Shown here in pieces: positions 27,689 to 36,495 of a DNA stretch of 64,000 nucleotides. Source of the stretch: Methylopila capsulata (GTDB taxonomy: Bacteria > Pseudomonadota > Alphaproteobacteria > Rhizobiales > Methylopilaceae); NCBI RefSeq assembly GCF_016907975.1, contig NZ_JAFBCY010000002.1:62001-126000 (forward strand), given 5' to 3'. The position numbers were made by a program, and so were the translations under genes. How positions within the stretch are numbered: position 1 is the stretch's first letter; each line of letters starts with the position of its first letter. The notes beneath the pieces are model-generated. The model saw only the letters and a program-made list of their open reading frames with translations. It did no database searches and was not told the origin of the DNA.

Positions 27689-29124
27689 TCGAACTCGGCC
27701 AGGTCGCCCACCTCGACGCGTCCTACGACCTTGTCGTGATCGGCGCGGGCCCGGCGGGCCTCGCTTGCGCCGCGCAGGCCTCGGCGGGCGGAGCGCGAAC
27801 GCTGCTCGTGGACGAGAACGCCGCGCCGGGCGGGCAGATCTACCGCTCCGTCGGCGCGACGCCCCTCCGGGCCCGGCGCGACATTCTTGGCGCCGACTAC
27901 TGGACCGGGGAAGAACTGGCCTCGTCCTTCGCCGCCAGCGGCGCGGCCTATCTTGCGGGCGCGACCGTCTGGCAGGTCTCGCCCGAGCGCGAGATCGGCC
28001 TGTCCAAGGACGGCTCCGCCCGCCTGATCGACGCCCGCCACGTGGTGATGGCGACCGGCGCGCTGGAGCGGCCGTTCCCGATCCCGGGCTGGACGCAGCC
28101 CGGCGTGATGACCGCCGGCGCCGCGCAGATCCTGCTGAAGACCGCCGGCGCCACGGCGACCGGACGGGTTGTGCTCGCCGGCTCCGGGCCGCTGCTCTGG
28201 CTGATCGCGGCCCAGTCGCTTGCGGCCGGACGGTCGTTTTCCGCAATCCTCGACACCACGCCGAAGGCCAACTGGACGGCGGCGCTTGCGCATCTGCCGT
28301 CGTTCCTCGCCTCGCCCTATCTGGCGAAGGGTCTGAAGCTCCTGCGGCGGGTCCGGCGGGAGATCGCGGTCGTCTCCGGCGTCACGGCGCTGGAGGCCGA
28401 AGGCGACGGTCGTCTGGAGCGCGTGCGCTACGTCGCGGGCGGCGAGACCAGGACCATCGGCGCCGATCATCTCTTCCTGCACCAGGGCGTCACGCCCAAC
28501 GTCAACATGGCGAGCGCCGCAGGCTGCGAACTGGTTTGGGATGACCTCCAGCTCTGCTGGCGGCCGAAGGCCGACGCCTGGGGGCGGACCAGCGTCCCCG
28601 GGATCGCCGTCGCCGGCGACGGCGCCGGGATCGCCGGGGCGGAAGCGGCGGCGCTGCGCGGCTCGCTCGCGGCGCTCGACGCGCTCGACGCTCTGGGCCT
28701 CCTCCCCGGGGACGAGAAGACTCGGCGCGCGGCGCCGCTGCGCAAGACTCTCGCCCGCTACGACCGCGGCCGCGGCTTCCTCGACGCGCTCTACCGCCCG
28801 GCGAAGAGCTTCCGCACCGCCGACGGCGACACGATCGCCTGCCGCTGCGAGGAGGTGACCGGCGGCCAGATCCGCGCCGCCGTCGCCGACCTGCACGTCG
28901 CGGGGCCAAACCAGCTGAAGTCGTTCCTGCGCTGCGGCATGGGCCCCTGCCAGGGCCGCCTCTGCGGCCTCACCGTTTCGGAGACAATCGCCGACGCGCG
29001 CGGGGTGTCGCCGGCGGATGTCGGCTACTACCGTCTGCGCTCGCCGGTGAAGCCGATCACGCTCGCGGAGATCGCGACCCTCGACCAGACCGAGGCAGAC
29101 GTGAAGGCCGTCGCGCGGGGCTGA
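27685..29124 (+). CDS. FAD/NAD(P)-dependent oxidoreductase, HcnB/OoxA-like alpha subunit
   Basis: A 479-residue flavoprotein. It has the FAD loop VIGAGPAGLACAAQASAGG, the GGQIYRS segment common to this subunit, a second nucleotide-binding fold (VLAGSGPLLWLIAAQSL) and a C-terminal BFD-like 2Fe-2S region with CRCEEVTGG and CGMGPCQGRLCG. This matches alpha subunits of opine oxidases and D-hydroxyproline dehydrogenase. The ATG at 27685 overlaps the previous stop. The complex probably sits at the inner membrane face and feeds quinones, which is inferred from the family. Confidence 0.9.
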   Translation: MIELGQVAHLDASYDLVVIGAGPAGLACAAQASAGGARTLLVDENAAPGGQIYRSVGATPLRARRDILGADYWTGEELASSFAASGAAYLAGATVWQVSPEREIGLSKDGSARLIDARHVVMATGALERPFPIPGWTQPGVMTAGAAQILLKTAGATATGRVVLAGSGPLLWLIAAQSLAAGRSFSAILDTTPKANWTAALAHLPSFLASPYLAKGLKLLRRVRREIAVVSGVTALEAEGDGRLERVRYVAGGETRTIGADHLFLHQGVTPNVNMASAAGCELVWDDLQLCWRPKADAWGRTSVPGIAVAGDGAGIAGAEAAALRGSLAALDALDALGLLPGDEKTRRAAPLRKTLARYDRGRGFLDALYRPAKSFRTADGDTIACRCEEVTGGQIRAAVADLHVAGPNQLKSFLRCGMGPCQGRLCGLTVSETIADARGVSPADVGYYRLRSPVKPITLAEIATLDQTEADVKAVARG

Positions 29125-29128
29125 TGCG

Positions 29129-30253
29129 GTGACAGGCGCCGACGTCCTGGTGATCGGCGGAGGGCTGCACGGCTGCTCGGCCGCGCTCCATCTCGCCCTG
29201 AAGGGCGTGGCGGTGACCCTCGTCGAGAAGGATTACGTCGGCCGCCACGCATCGGGCGTCAACGCAGGCGGCGTGCGCCGGCTCGGGCGCGCGCTGCCCG
29301 AGATTCCGCTCAGCGTCGCCTCCATGGAGCTGTGGCGCCGGATCGAGGAGCTCACCGACGACGATTGCGGCTTCGAAAGCCACGGCCAGATCAAGATCGC
29401 TGAGAGCGAGGAGGATCTGGCCAAGTGCCGGGCGCGGCGCGCCGCCGTGATGGAGGCGGGGTTCGCGCATGAGGAGATCATCGGGCAGGACGAGCTTCGC
29501 GCGCTCGCGCCGGCGGTGTCCGACCATTGCGTCGGCGGGTTGATCTCGCGGGGGGACGGGGCGGCGCTTCCGTTCCGGACCGTGCAGGCGTTCCGCAACA
29601 AGGCCGCGCGGCTCGGGACCCGCATCATCGAAGGCGTCGCGGTCCGCGGCGTCGCGCGGAGCGGCGGGATCTGGACCGCCACGCTCGCCGACGGCCGCCG
29701 TCTGCAGGCGCCTGTGGTCGTCAACAGCGCCGGCGCCTGGGCGGACCGCTTCGCCGCCGCGGTCGGCGAACCGGTTCCGCTCGAGGCCGTCGCGCCCATG
29801 CTGATGATCACCGAACGGCGCGCGCCCTTTCTCACGCCGGTGGTCGGGGCCATGTCGCGCACGCTCTCGTTCAAGCAGTTTCCGAACGGCACGACCCTGA
29901 TCGGCGGCGGCTATCTCGGCCGGGCCGACCCGGACCGCAACGTCGCGGCGGTCGACGTCCGCGCGCTGGCGGAGAACGCCCGCACGGTCCGCGACCTGTT
30001 TCCCGTGATGCGCGACGCCCAGATCGTCCGCGCCTGGGCCGGCATCGAGGCGCGCACGCCCGACGGCCTGCCCGTGATCGGCCCGAGCGCCACGGAGCCC
30101 GGCCTGCTGCACTCCTTCGGCTACTCGCTGCACGGCTTCCAGCTGGGCCCGATCGTGGGCTCGCTCCTCGCCGAGCTCATCGTGCACGGCCGGACCAACC
30201 TGCCGATCGAGCCCTTCTCGATCGCGCGCTTCGCCGCCGGCCGACCGGCTTGA
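29129..30253 (+). CDS. FAD-dependent oxidoreductase (DAO family), second copy
   Basis: A 374-residue flavoprotein from a GTG start four bases after the preceding stop. It has the FAD loop VIGGGLHGCSAALHLALKG and late GYSLHGFQLGPIVGSLLAELI. It belongs to the same broad family as the gene at 26287 but is clearly divergent from it. It may oxidise a second intermediate of the pathway, such as the amino acid freed from an opine, or replace the first beta subunit with another substrate. Confidence 0.88.
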   Translation: MTGADVLVIGGGLHGCSAALHLALKGVAVTLVEKDYVGRHASGVNAGGVRRLGRALPEIPLSVASMELWRRIEELTDDDCGFESHGQIKIAESEEDLAKCRARRAAVMEAGFAHEEIIGQDELRALAPAVSDHCVGGLISRGDGAALPFRTVQAFRNKAARLGTRIIEGVAVRGVARSGGIWTATLADGRRLQAPVVVNSAGAWADRFAAAVGEPVPLEAVAPMLMITERRAPFLTPVVGAMSRTLSFKQFPNGTTLIGGGYLGRADPDRNVAAVDVRALAENARTVRDLFPVMRDAQIVRAWAGIEARTPDGLPVIGPSATEPGLLHSFGYSLHGFQLGPIVGSLLAELIVHGRTNLPIEPFSIARFAAGRPA

Positions 30254-30288
30254 CGGCGCCCTTCTCCCCGAACCAAGGACCGACGCCA

Positions 30289-30636
30289 ATGATCACGCGC
30301 ACCCACCAGACCCCGATCATGCACCGCTTCGTGGAGCACAACGGCACGATCTACTTCGGCGGCGTCATCGCCGACGACGTGTCCGAGGGCATGGGCGGCC
30401 AGACCGCCCAGATCTGCCGCAAGCTCGACGCGTTGCTGGCCGCCGCCGGTTCGGACCGCACGAAACTGCTGTCCGCCACGCTCTACGTGACGGACATGAG
30501 CAAGAAGACGGAGATGAACGAGGCCTGGACCGCGTGGATCGCGGCCTCCGATCTGCCGGCCCGCGCGACGCTCGGCGTGGCCGAACTCGGCAAGAACGTC
30601 CTGATCGAGGTGGTCGTCACCGCCGCGCGGACCTAG
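30289..30636 (+). CDS. RidA-family imine deaminase
   Basis: A 115-residue RidA/YjgF/YER057c-type protein. It has HNGTIYFGGVIADD, QTAQICRKLDALLAAAGSDRTKLLSATLYVTDM and the conserved arginine in LPARATLGVAEL. RidA proteins hydrolyse reactive enamines/imines made by amine oxidation, which fits its position after four oxidase genes. The frame is open upstream, but the fold begins at MITRTHQTPIM and AAGGA precedes it. Confidence 0.93.
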   Translation: MITRTHQTPIMHRFVEHNGTIYFGGVIADDVSEGMGGQTAQICRKLDALLAAAGSDRTKLLSATLYVTDMSKKTEMNEAWTAWIAASDLPARATLGVAELGKNVLIEVVVTAART

Positions 30637-30833
30637 GTCTCCCGGCGGAACCGGCGCCGCAAGGGACGGGCGGCCATTCCAACGGCAGGCGAAACTCGCG
30701 GGCCCCGCTGCGCACTGCGGCTCGTCTGCCGGCCTCGCCCTCAACCTGCGGCGTCGGCGTCAACTTGTGCGTTCGCGCCCTCCACGCCGCGCCCGAAACG
30801 CCCCTACGCCGCGCAAGACGCCTCGGGCTCTGC

Positions 30834-31238
30834 TCAAGACGCTTCCCGGCGCTCGTCGTCGAACGTGGCGCGGGCGCGTTCGATCGTGGGCCGGTTTTCG
30901 TTCGCCCAGCGGGCGAGCGCGACGGCATGGGTCTGCAGCGAACGGCCGAGATCGGTGAGTTCGTAATCGACCCGCGGCGGGATGCTGGGGGTCACTGTGC
31001 GCGTCACGAGCCCGTCGCGCTCGAGACCGCGCAGCGTCAGCGTCAGCATCCTCTGGGACACGCCTCCGATCAGCCGCTTGAGCTCGTTGAAGCGCTTGGA
31101 GCCGTCGGCGAGGAACATCACCACCAGCACGGTCCATTTGTCGCCGACCCGCGCCAGCACCGAGTTCACCATCCGGCAGTCGTGGGACTCCGCGCCCGCG
31201 TAGCCGGGGATGGGATCATCGGTGTGCCTGCGTTCCAA
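30834..31238 (-). CDS. HxlR-family redox-type regulator
   Basis: A 134-residue winged-helix regulator with the HxlR core RVGDKWTVLVVMFLADGSKRFNELKRLIGGVSQRMLTLTLRGLERDGLVTR. C21 stands just before the first helix (HDCRMVNSVLAR), the place where YodB- and QorR-like members sense quinones or diamide. It diverges from an azoreductase gene, the classic YodB-AzoR arrangement, so it probably represses that gene until the cysteine is modified. The link is inferred from synteny. Confidence 0.88.
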   Translation of the reverse strand: MERRHTDDPIPGYAGAESHDCRMVNSVLARVGDKWTVLVVMFLADGSKRFNELKRLIGGVSQRMLTLTLRGLERDGLVTRTVTPSIPPRVDYELTDLGRSLQTHAVALARWANENRPTIERARATFDDERREAS

Positions 31239-31269
31239 GAATGTGCCTCCTTGCGATCATCATCTTAGA

Positions 31270-31292
31270 GTAACTTATAGAGCCTCGGTTAC
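31270..31292. promoter_or_regulatory. candidate HxlR operator
   Basis: GTAAC-N13-GTTAC lies between the divergent hxlR and azoR starts, over an AT-rich stretch containing CTTATAG. Dyads of this size are usual for HxlR dimers. The assignment is positional. Confidence 0.45.
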
Positions 31293-31313
31293 AAACCAAT
31301 ACCGAGGACCGCA

Positions 31314-31928
31314 ATGAAACTGCTCCATGTCGACGCCAGCATTCTCGGCGCCCATTCCGTCAGCCGCGCCGTGTCCGCGGCGATCGTCCACCGTCTCGAA
31401 GCGGAGACGCCCGGCGTCGAGATCATCCGGCGCGATCTTACGGCGGCGCCGCTCGCACATCTCTCGGGCGGGCATCTCGCGGCCGCGGCGCCGGATGCGG
31501 ACGTGTCCGCCGAAACGAGGGCCGAGAACGCCGAGGCGGCCCGGGCGCTCGACGAGTTTCTGCAAGCCGACGTCGTGGTGATTGGCGCGCCGATGTACAA
31601 CTTCAGCATTCCCAGCCAGCTCAAGGCGTGGATCGACCGGGTGCTCGTTGCAGGCCGGACGTTCCGATACGACGAGAACGGACGCGTCGTCGGACTTGCG
31701 GGCGACAAGCGGGTGATCGTCGCGGTGTCCCGCGGAGGCTTCTATGGCGCCGACACGCCCATGGCCGCGTTCGAGCACGTCGAGACTTATCTCAAGGCCG
31801 TGTTCGCGTTCATCGGCGTTCCAGACGTCGAGTTCGTCGTCGCGGAGGGCGTCATGGCCGGCCCCGGCTTGCGGGAGAAGGCGCTCGACGCGGCGCTTCA
31901 GGACGCGGGCCGGCTGAAAGCGGCGTGA
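31314..31928 (+). CDS. azoR: FMN-dependent NADH azoreductase
   Basis: A 204-residue flavodoxin-like quinone/azo reductase. It starts MKLLHVDASILGAHSVSRAVS, followed by the FMN-binding APMYNFSIPSQLKAWIDRVL and VSRGGFY; all are AzoR hallmarks. It reduces quinones and azo dyes by two electrons and protects against thiol stress. It is divergent from an HxlR regulator with a likely shared operator. Confidence 0.93.
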   Translation: MKLLHVDASILGAHSVSRAVSAAIVHRLEAETPGVEIIRRDLTAAPLAHLSGGHLAAAAPDADVSAETRAENAEAARALDEFLQADVVVIGAPMYNFSIPSQLKAWIDRVLVAGRTFRYDENGRVVGLAGDKRVIVAVSRGGFYGADTPMAAFEHVETYLKAVFAFIGVPDVEFVVAEGVMAGPGLREKALDAALQDAGRLKAA

Positions 31929-32050
31929 CGGCGGTTCGTGCGGCGCGCCCGGCGCCTTGACGCGTGCGCCGGTCTACGCCCCCGGCGAACGACGGCCCGC
32001 CGACCCGCACGCACGGGTCGGCGGCCAACAGCACATGTAGAGTGGATGTC

Positions 32051-33067
32051 ATGAAGAAGATCGGGTTCCTTTCGTTCGGCCATTGGTCGCCCTCCGCGCA
32101 CTCGCAGACCCGCTCGGCGGGCGACACCCTGCTCCAGTCGATCGACCTCGCCGTGGCGGCCGAGGAGCTTGGCGCGGACGGGGCCTATTTCCGGGTGCAT
32201 CACTTCGCGCGCCAGCTGGCCTCACCGTTTCCGTTGCTCGCAGCCGTCGGCGCGAAGACGAACCGCATCGAGATCGGCACCGGCGTCATCGACATGCGCT
32301 ACGAGAACCCGCTCTACATGGCGGAGGACGCCGGCGCGGCGGACCTCATCGCCGGAGGGCGGTTGCAGCTCGGGATCAGCCGCGGCTCGCCCGAGCAGGT
32401 GATCGAGGGCTGGCGACACTTCGGCTATGCGCCGGCCGAGGGCGAGAGCGACGCCGACATGGGCCGCCGTCACGCCGAGGTCTTCCTGAACGTGCTGCGG
32501 GGCGAGGGCTTCGCCCAGCCCAACCCGCGCCCGATGTTCCCGAACCCGCCCGGGCTGCTGCGCATCGAACCGCACTCGGCCGGCTTGCGCGACCGCATCT
32601 GGTGGGGATCGGCGTCCAACGACACCGCCGTCTGGGCCGCGAAACAAGGGATGAACCTCCAAAGCTCGACCTTGAAGAAGGACGAGAGCGGAGAGCCGTT
32701 CCACGTGCAGCAGGCCAAGCAGATCCGGCTCTATCGCGACGCTTGGAAAGACGCCGGCCACGCGCGGGCCCCGCGCGTCTCGGTCTCGCGTTCGATCTTT
32801 GCGCTCGTGAACGACCAGGACCGCGCTTACTTCGGTCGCGGCGACGGCGACGATCAGATCGGGGTGATCGACGACATGCGGGCGATCTTCGGCAGGTCCT
32901 ACGCAGCCGAACCCGACAAGCTCGTGGCTGAGTTGAAGGCGGACGAGGCGATCCAGGAGGCCGACACGCTGCTGCTCACCGTCCCGAACCAGCTGGGCGT
33001 CGCGTACAACGCCCATGTGATCGAGGCCATTCTGCAGCACGTCGCCCCCGGCTTGGGCTGGCGCTGA
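32051..33067 (+). CDS. LLM-class flavin-dependent oxidoreductase
   Basis: A 338-residue luciferase-like TIM-barrel protein starting MKKIGFLSFGHWSPSAHSQTRS, with YMAEDAGAADLIAGGRLQLGISRGSPEQ. It uses FMNH2 or F420-like flavin chemistry on an unknown substrate. It may be co-transcribed with azoR, 122 bases upstream, which could supply reduced flavin. The start is taken at the beginning of the fold because no good ribosome binding site marks it. Confidence 0.85.
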   Translation: MKKIGFLSFGHWSPSAHSQTRSAGDTLLQSIDLAVAAEELGADGAYFRVHHFARQLASPFPLLAAVGAKTNRIEIGTGVIDMRYENPLYMAEDAGAADLIAGGRLQLGISRGSPEQVIEGWRHFGYAPAEGESDADMGRRHAEVFLNVLRGEGFAQPNPRPMFPNPPGLLRIEPHSAGLRDRIWWGSASNDTAVWAAKQGMNLQSSTLKKDESGEPFHVQQAKQIRLYRDAWKDAGHARAPRVSVSRSIFALVNDQDRAYFGRGDGDDQIGVIDDMRAIFGRSYAAEPDKLVAELKADEAIQEADTLLLTVPNQLGVAYNAHVIEAILQHVAPGLGWR

Positions 33068-33375
33068 GCCGTTCGATCCCGACCTGACCGTTCGGGCACG
33101 GCTCCCCGTTGCTGGAGACCGTCCCGGACGGGGCTGCCGCGTCCATCGAACGGAGGCGACTGATACGGGGCGGGGGGCGGATCAGGGTCTGCCGCCTCCT
33201 GATGCGGGCCGTCGGCATCGACCGGGATCTCGTCGCCCGCGAGGTGATGACACCGCGAAGAATCCGTGGGCGGCGCCCAGATCAGACCGCGGACGCCAGC
33301 GCGCCGCCGGACTTTGCCCCGCCGGCTTTTGCCCTTATAGCTCGACGCACCCGTGCAATGGCGTTGCAGGTGCGC
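33068..33375 (+). promoter_or_regulatory. 308-base upstream region of the retron operon with a weak promoter candidate
   Basis: No gene is recognised here, though the retron's first frame stays open back to 33109. A TTGCCC at 33314-33319 and TATAGC at 33336-33341, 16 bases apart, form the best sigma-70-like match and would start a transcript about 30 bases before the ATG at 33376. The match is poor and only suggestive. Confidence 0.3.
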
Positions 33376-36300
33376 ATGAGGATCGTCCGGTCGGCTCGGC
33401 TCTGGTTCAAAGAAGGAACCTCCGACAAGCTGTATGAGGTCGATCTCGTCGAAAACGACGCGCTCGGCGCCGACGATCGCTTCCTCGTCAACTTCCGCTA
33501 CGGCCGTCGCGGCGCCACGCTGCGCGAAGGCTCAAAGACCTCCTCCCCGATCGCCCGCGACGCCGCCGACAAAGTGTTCGACAGCGTCGTCGTGTCCAAG
33601 GTGAACGACGGCTACCGCCGGATGGACCAGCCGGCCAGCGTCGGCGCGGCGTCGACCGTTTCGCCTTCCGATCCCGCCGAGGACGGCCGCGCGCGGGAGC
33701 TTCTCGCCCGGCTCGACGCCTGCCTGCGCAGTCCGTGGCCCGCGAAGGATCTCGACCGCCTCGTCTGGCGCATCGGGCAGCTGCGGATCCGGGCGGCGGG
33801 CCCGTCGCTGATCGCGCTCGCCGAGCGGCGGGGCGTCCGTGAGTCGAGCTATTCGCTGGTGTGGGCGCTGGCGCGCGCCGCAGGCCCCGAGGCTGCGGCG
33901 CTCCTCGAACAGGTCGCGCGGGAGGCGTCGCAGGCGACCACGCGGGACCTCGCGCGCTTCGCTCTCACGTCGTCGCTGATGGAGGACGCGCGCCGCCCGA
34001 CGGGGGACGCAGGCGAGTTGCCCGAAGCTGTCGCCCGCGCCGCGTCGACCTCCGACGCCGCCGGCCTCGTCGGCGCCCTCACGGAGCTCGCCGGACGCGA
34101 GCCGATAAGGGTCGGCGCCGCGCTCATGACCCTCGGGCGGCTGGCCCAGGGCGACGCCGGCCTGCATGCGGCGCTTGCGCGGGCTCTGCTCAGCCTTCCG
34201 GCGCGACCGCCCTTCCTCATCGGCCTTCGCCGGCTGTTCAAGCACGCCGAGATGGCGGACGACGCCGCGTTGTTCGCCGCGGCGGCGCACCGGTTCGAGA
34301 CGGCCCGGCCGATGTATTCGGCGCGCGCCTCGGGTCGTGTTCGGCCCTACATTCCGGAGCTGAAGACCGCGGTTCGGATCGCGGAGGAACGGGGCGCGCC
34401 GAACGCGCGCGTCGGCCTGTCGGAGGCGACGCTCGCCTATTTCAAGCGCCGCATCTGGCGCGCGCTGCGCAAGCGCGGCGAGGTGGGCGATCCGGCCTTC
34501 GCGGAGCTCGCCGCGGCCTATCTCCTGAGCCTGCGGCCGGAGGATCTGGCGCGGCCGACGTCCCACACCGTCTGGCGGCGGGGCGACGACGGCCGGTACA
34601 GCCGGGAGCAACGGAGCTACGGGCCGCTGGCGCGCAACTGGACCGCGAGCCAGCTGCTGAGCCGGAACGACCCCGGCGCCCTAGCGCGCTACGGCAGCCT
34701 GTCCTTCCTGCAGACGCCGGGCGCCGCCGCGGGCGACGTCCGCACGGAGGCATTCCCCGCGCTTTGGGACGCGCGGCCGGATCTCGCGCTCGAGCTCGCC
34801 GCCGACAGCGCCTGCGAGCCGGTCTCGCGGCTGGGCGTGCGGACGTTGAAGGCCGCGCCTGGCTTCCTGCGCAGCGCGCCGGCGGCGACGCTTGCGCGTC
34901 TGCTCGCCGCCCATGACGTCGCGGCGCTCAGGCTCGGCTTCGAGGAGGCGCGCGACCGGCTTGCGGCCGGCGACGCTGATCCCGCGCTGCTGGTCGCCCT
35001 CGTCTCCGCCGGCTTTCCCGAGGCGCGTCGGCTGGCGGCCGCGCGGATCGCCGCCGACGCCGCCCTGCCGTGGTCCGACGCGGACCTGGGCGCCGCGGTC
35101 CTCACCGCGGGCCATGACGATCTCGACGAGCCAGTCCTGCGCTGGGCCGCGCGCGGCGTGAGTCCAAAGATCGCGCCAGCTCTGGCGACGCGCCTCGTCG
35201 GCTGGTTCGAGGCGCTGACGCCCACGCTCGACAGCGAGACCGAAGCGCTGGTCCGCAAGGTCCGCGCCCGCATGGCGGCGCTCTGGACGTCGGCGACGAT
35301 GCCGCTCGAGACGGGCGCGGCGGAACGGCTGATGGCGCACTCCGCCCCCGCGGTGGTCGCGGCCGGCGTCGACGCGCTTGCGCTCTCCGGCGCGAACCCC
35401 GCCGCGGTGACGAACGACGTCTGGGTTCGCCTGCTGGGCTCGCCCTCCCCCGACGTGCAGACCGCGGCGCTCGGGCTGTTCGGCCGGCTCGGAGACGACG
35501 CGCTCGCAGGCCATGCGGAGCTGGTGGTCGCCTTCGCCACCGCGGCGTCGAGCGACCTGCGCCGCGCCGCGCGCCCGCTCGTCGCCCGTCTCGCCGCCCG
35601 CGATCCGGCGCTGGCCGAGCGGCTGGCGCGAGAGCTTATGGACTCCCTCTTCCGCACCGCTCCCGACGACGCCTACCCTGCGGACGTCGTGGCGCTGCTG
35701 CGCGAGGCCACGCCCGGAGAGATCGCCCGGCTCGATGCGGGAACGCTGTGGCGCCTGCTGCAGGCGCGCGCCAAGGGCGCCCAGCTGCTTGGCGCAAGCG
35801 AACTGCCGAACCGGCCTGTCGCCGCCTTCTCCGTGCGCCAGACGGCGCGGCTCGGCGGCCACCCCGACGCCTCGGTGCGGGCCTGGGCGCGCGCGGCGTT
35901 CGAGGCCGATCCCGCCCGCTTCCAGGCGGAGGCGGAGGACGCGGTGCTGCTGGTCGAAAGCGACTGGCCGGACGCTCAGGATTTCGCGCGTGATCATTTC
36001 GAGCGCTGGCCCGCCGAGGCCTGGACGCCGGCGACGCTCGCCGTCGTCACCGACAGCGTGAAGCCCGAGGTGCTCGCCTTCGCGCGCCGCCTGCTGCGGA
36101 GCCGGCTCTCGCCCGCCGACGCCCCGGCGCAGCTCATGCGGCTGCTGGAGCACCCCGCGCAGTCCATGCACCTGCTCGCCACCGAGCTGCTCACCGAGGA
36201 GGCGGCCGCCAGCGACGACGCGTTCGAGCGCCTGCTGCCGCTCGCCCGCGTCGTCATGCTGCAGGTCCACAAGGGCCGCGTCGCGAAGGACCGCATAACC

Positions 36301-36495
36301 ACCTTCCTGCGCGCCGAGGCGCTGCGCGACGAAGCCCGCGCCGGGCGCATCGCGCCGCTGTTCGCCGACCTCTCGATCAGCGGCGTCGCCCGCGACCGCG
36401 CCGCGGCGATCCTCGCGTTGCGCGACATCGGCGAGGCTCATCCCACCGTGGCGACGCCGCTCGTCCGGCGCGCCGCGCCCGAAAGGGCCGCCTGA
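33376..36495 (+). CDS. retron-associated WGR/HEAT-repeat protein (type XIII ARM component)
   Basis: A 1039-residue cytosolic protein. Residues about 5-80 form a WGR domain (W10; RYGRRG with Y42-G43-R44), a nucleic-acid-binding module known from PARPs and from MolR. The rest, to the end, is Ala/Leu/Arg-rich helical pairs typical of HEAT/ARM repeats (GAALMTLGRLAQGDAGLHAALARALLSLP is one). No catalytic motif is seen. The ATG at 33376 has GCAGG ahead of it and starts the WGR domain; ATGs at 33358 and 33109 are alternatives. The stop overlaps the next start by one base. By order it is the ARM component of a type XIII retron, presumably effector or sensor. Confidence 0.82.
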   Translation: MRIVRSARLWFKEGTSDKLYEVDLVENDALGADDRFLVNFRYGRRGATLREGSKTSSPIARDAADKVFDSVVVSKVNDGYRRMDQPASVGAASTVSPSDPAEDGRARELLARLDACLRSPWPAKDLDRLVWRIGQLRIRAAGPSLIALAERRGVRESSYSLVWALARAAGPEAAALLEQVAREASQATTRDLARFALTSSLMEDARRPTGDAGELPEAVARAASTSDAAGLVGALTELAGREPIRVGAALMTLGRLAQGDAGLHAALARALLSLPARPPFLIGLRRLFKHAEMADDAALFAAAAHRFETARPMYSARASGRVRPYIPELKTAVRIAEERGAPNARVGLSEATLAYFKRRIWRALRKRGEVGDPAFAELAAAYLLSLRPEDLARPTSHTVWRRGDDGRYSREQRSYGPLARNWTASQLLSRNDPGALARYGSLSFLQTPGAAAGDVRTEAFPALWDARPDLALELAADSACEPVSRLGVRTLKAAPGFLRSAPAATLARLLAAHDVAALRLGFEEARDRLAAGDADPALLVALVSAGFPEARRLAAARIAADAALPWSDADLGAAVLTAGHDDLDEPVLRWAARGVSPKIAPALATRLVGWFEALTPTLDSETEALVRKVRARMAALWTSATMPLETGAAERLMAHSAPAVVAAGVDALALSGANPAAVTNDVWVRLLGSPSPDVQTAALGLFGRLGDDALAGHAELVVAFATAASSDLRRAARPLVARLAARDPALAERLARELMDSLFRTAPDDAYPADVVALLREATPGEIARLDAGTLWRLLQARAKGAQLLGASELPNRPVAAFSVRQTARLGGHPDASVRAWARAAFEADPARFQAEAEDAVLLVESDWPDAQDFARDHFERWPAEAWTPATLAVVTDSVKPEVLAFARRLLRSRLSPADAPAQLMRLLEHPAQSMHLLATELLTEEAAASDDAFERLLPLARVVMLQVHKGRVAKDRITTFLRAEALRDEARAGRIAPLFADLSISGVARDRAAAILALRDIGEAHPTVATPLVRRAAPERAA

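Noticed and set aside
26287..29124. Hydrogen cyanide synthase (HcnABC)
   Set aside because: The subunit types are the same, but the order differs from hcnABC, and the linked importer, LysR of NocR/OccR type and RidA point to catabolism of an imported compound. The Nit1C cluster at the window start is too far away to be used as support.
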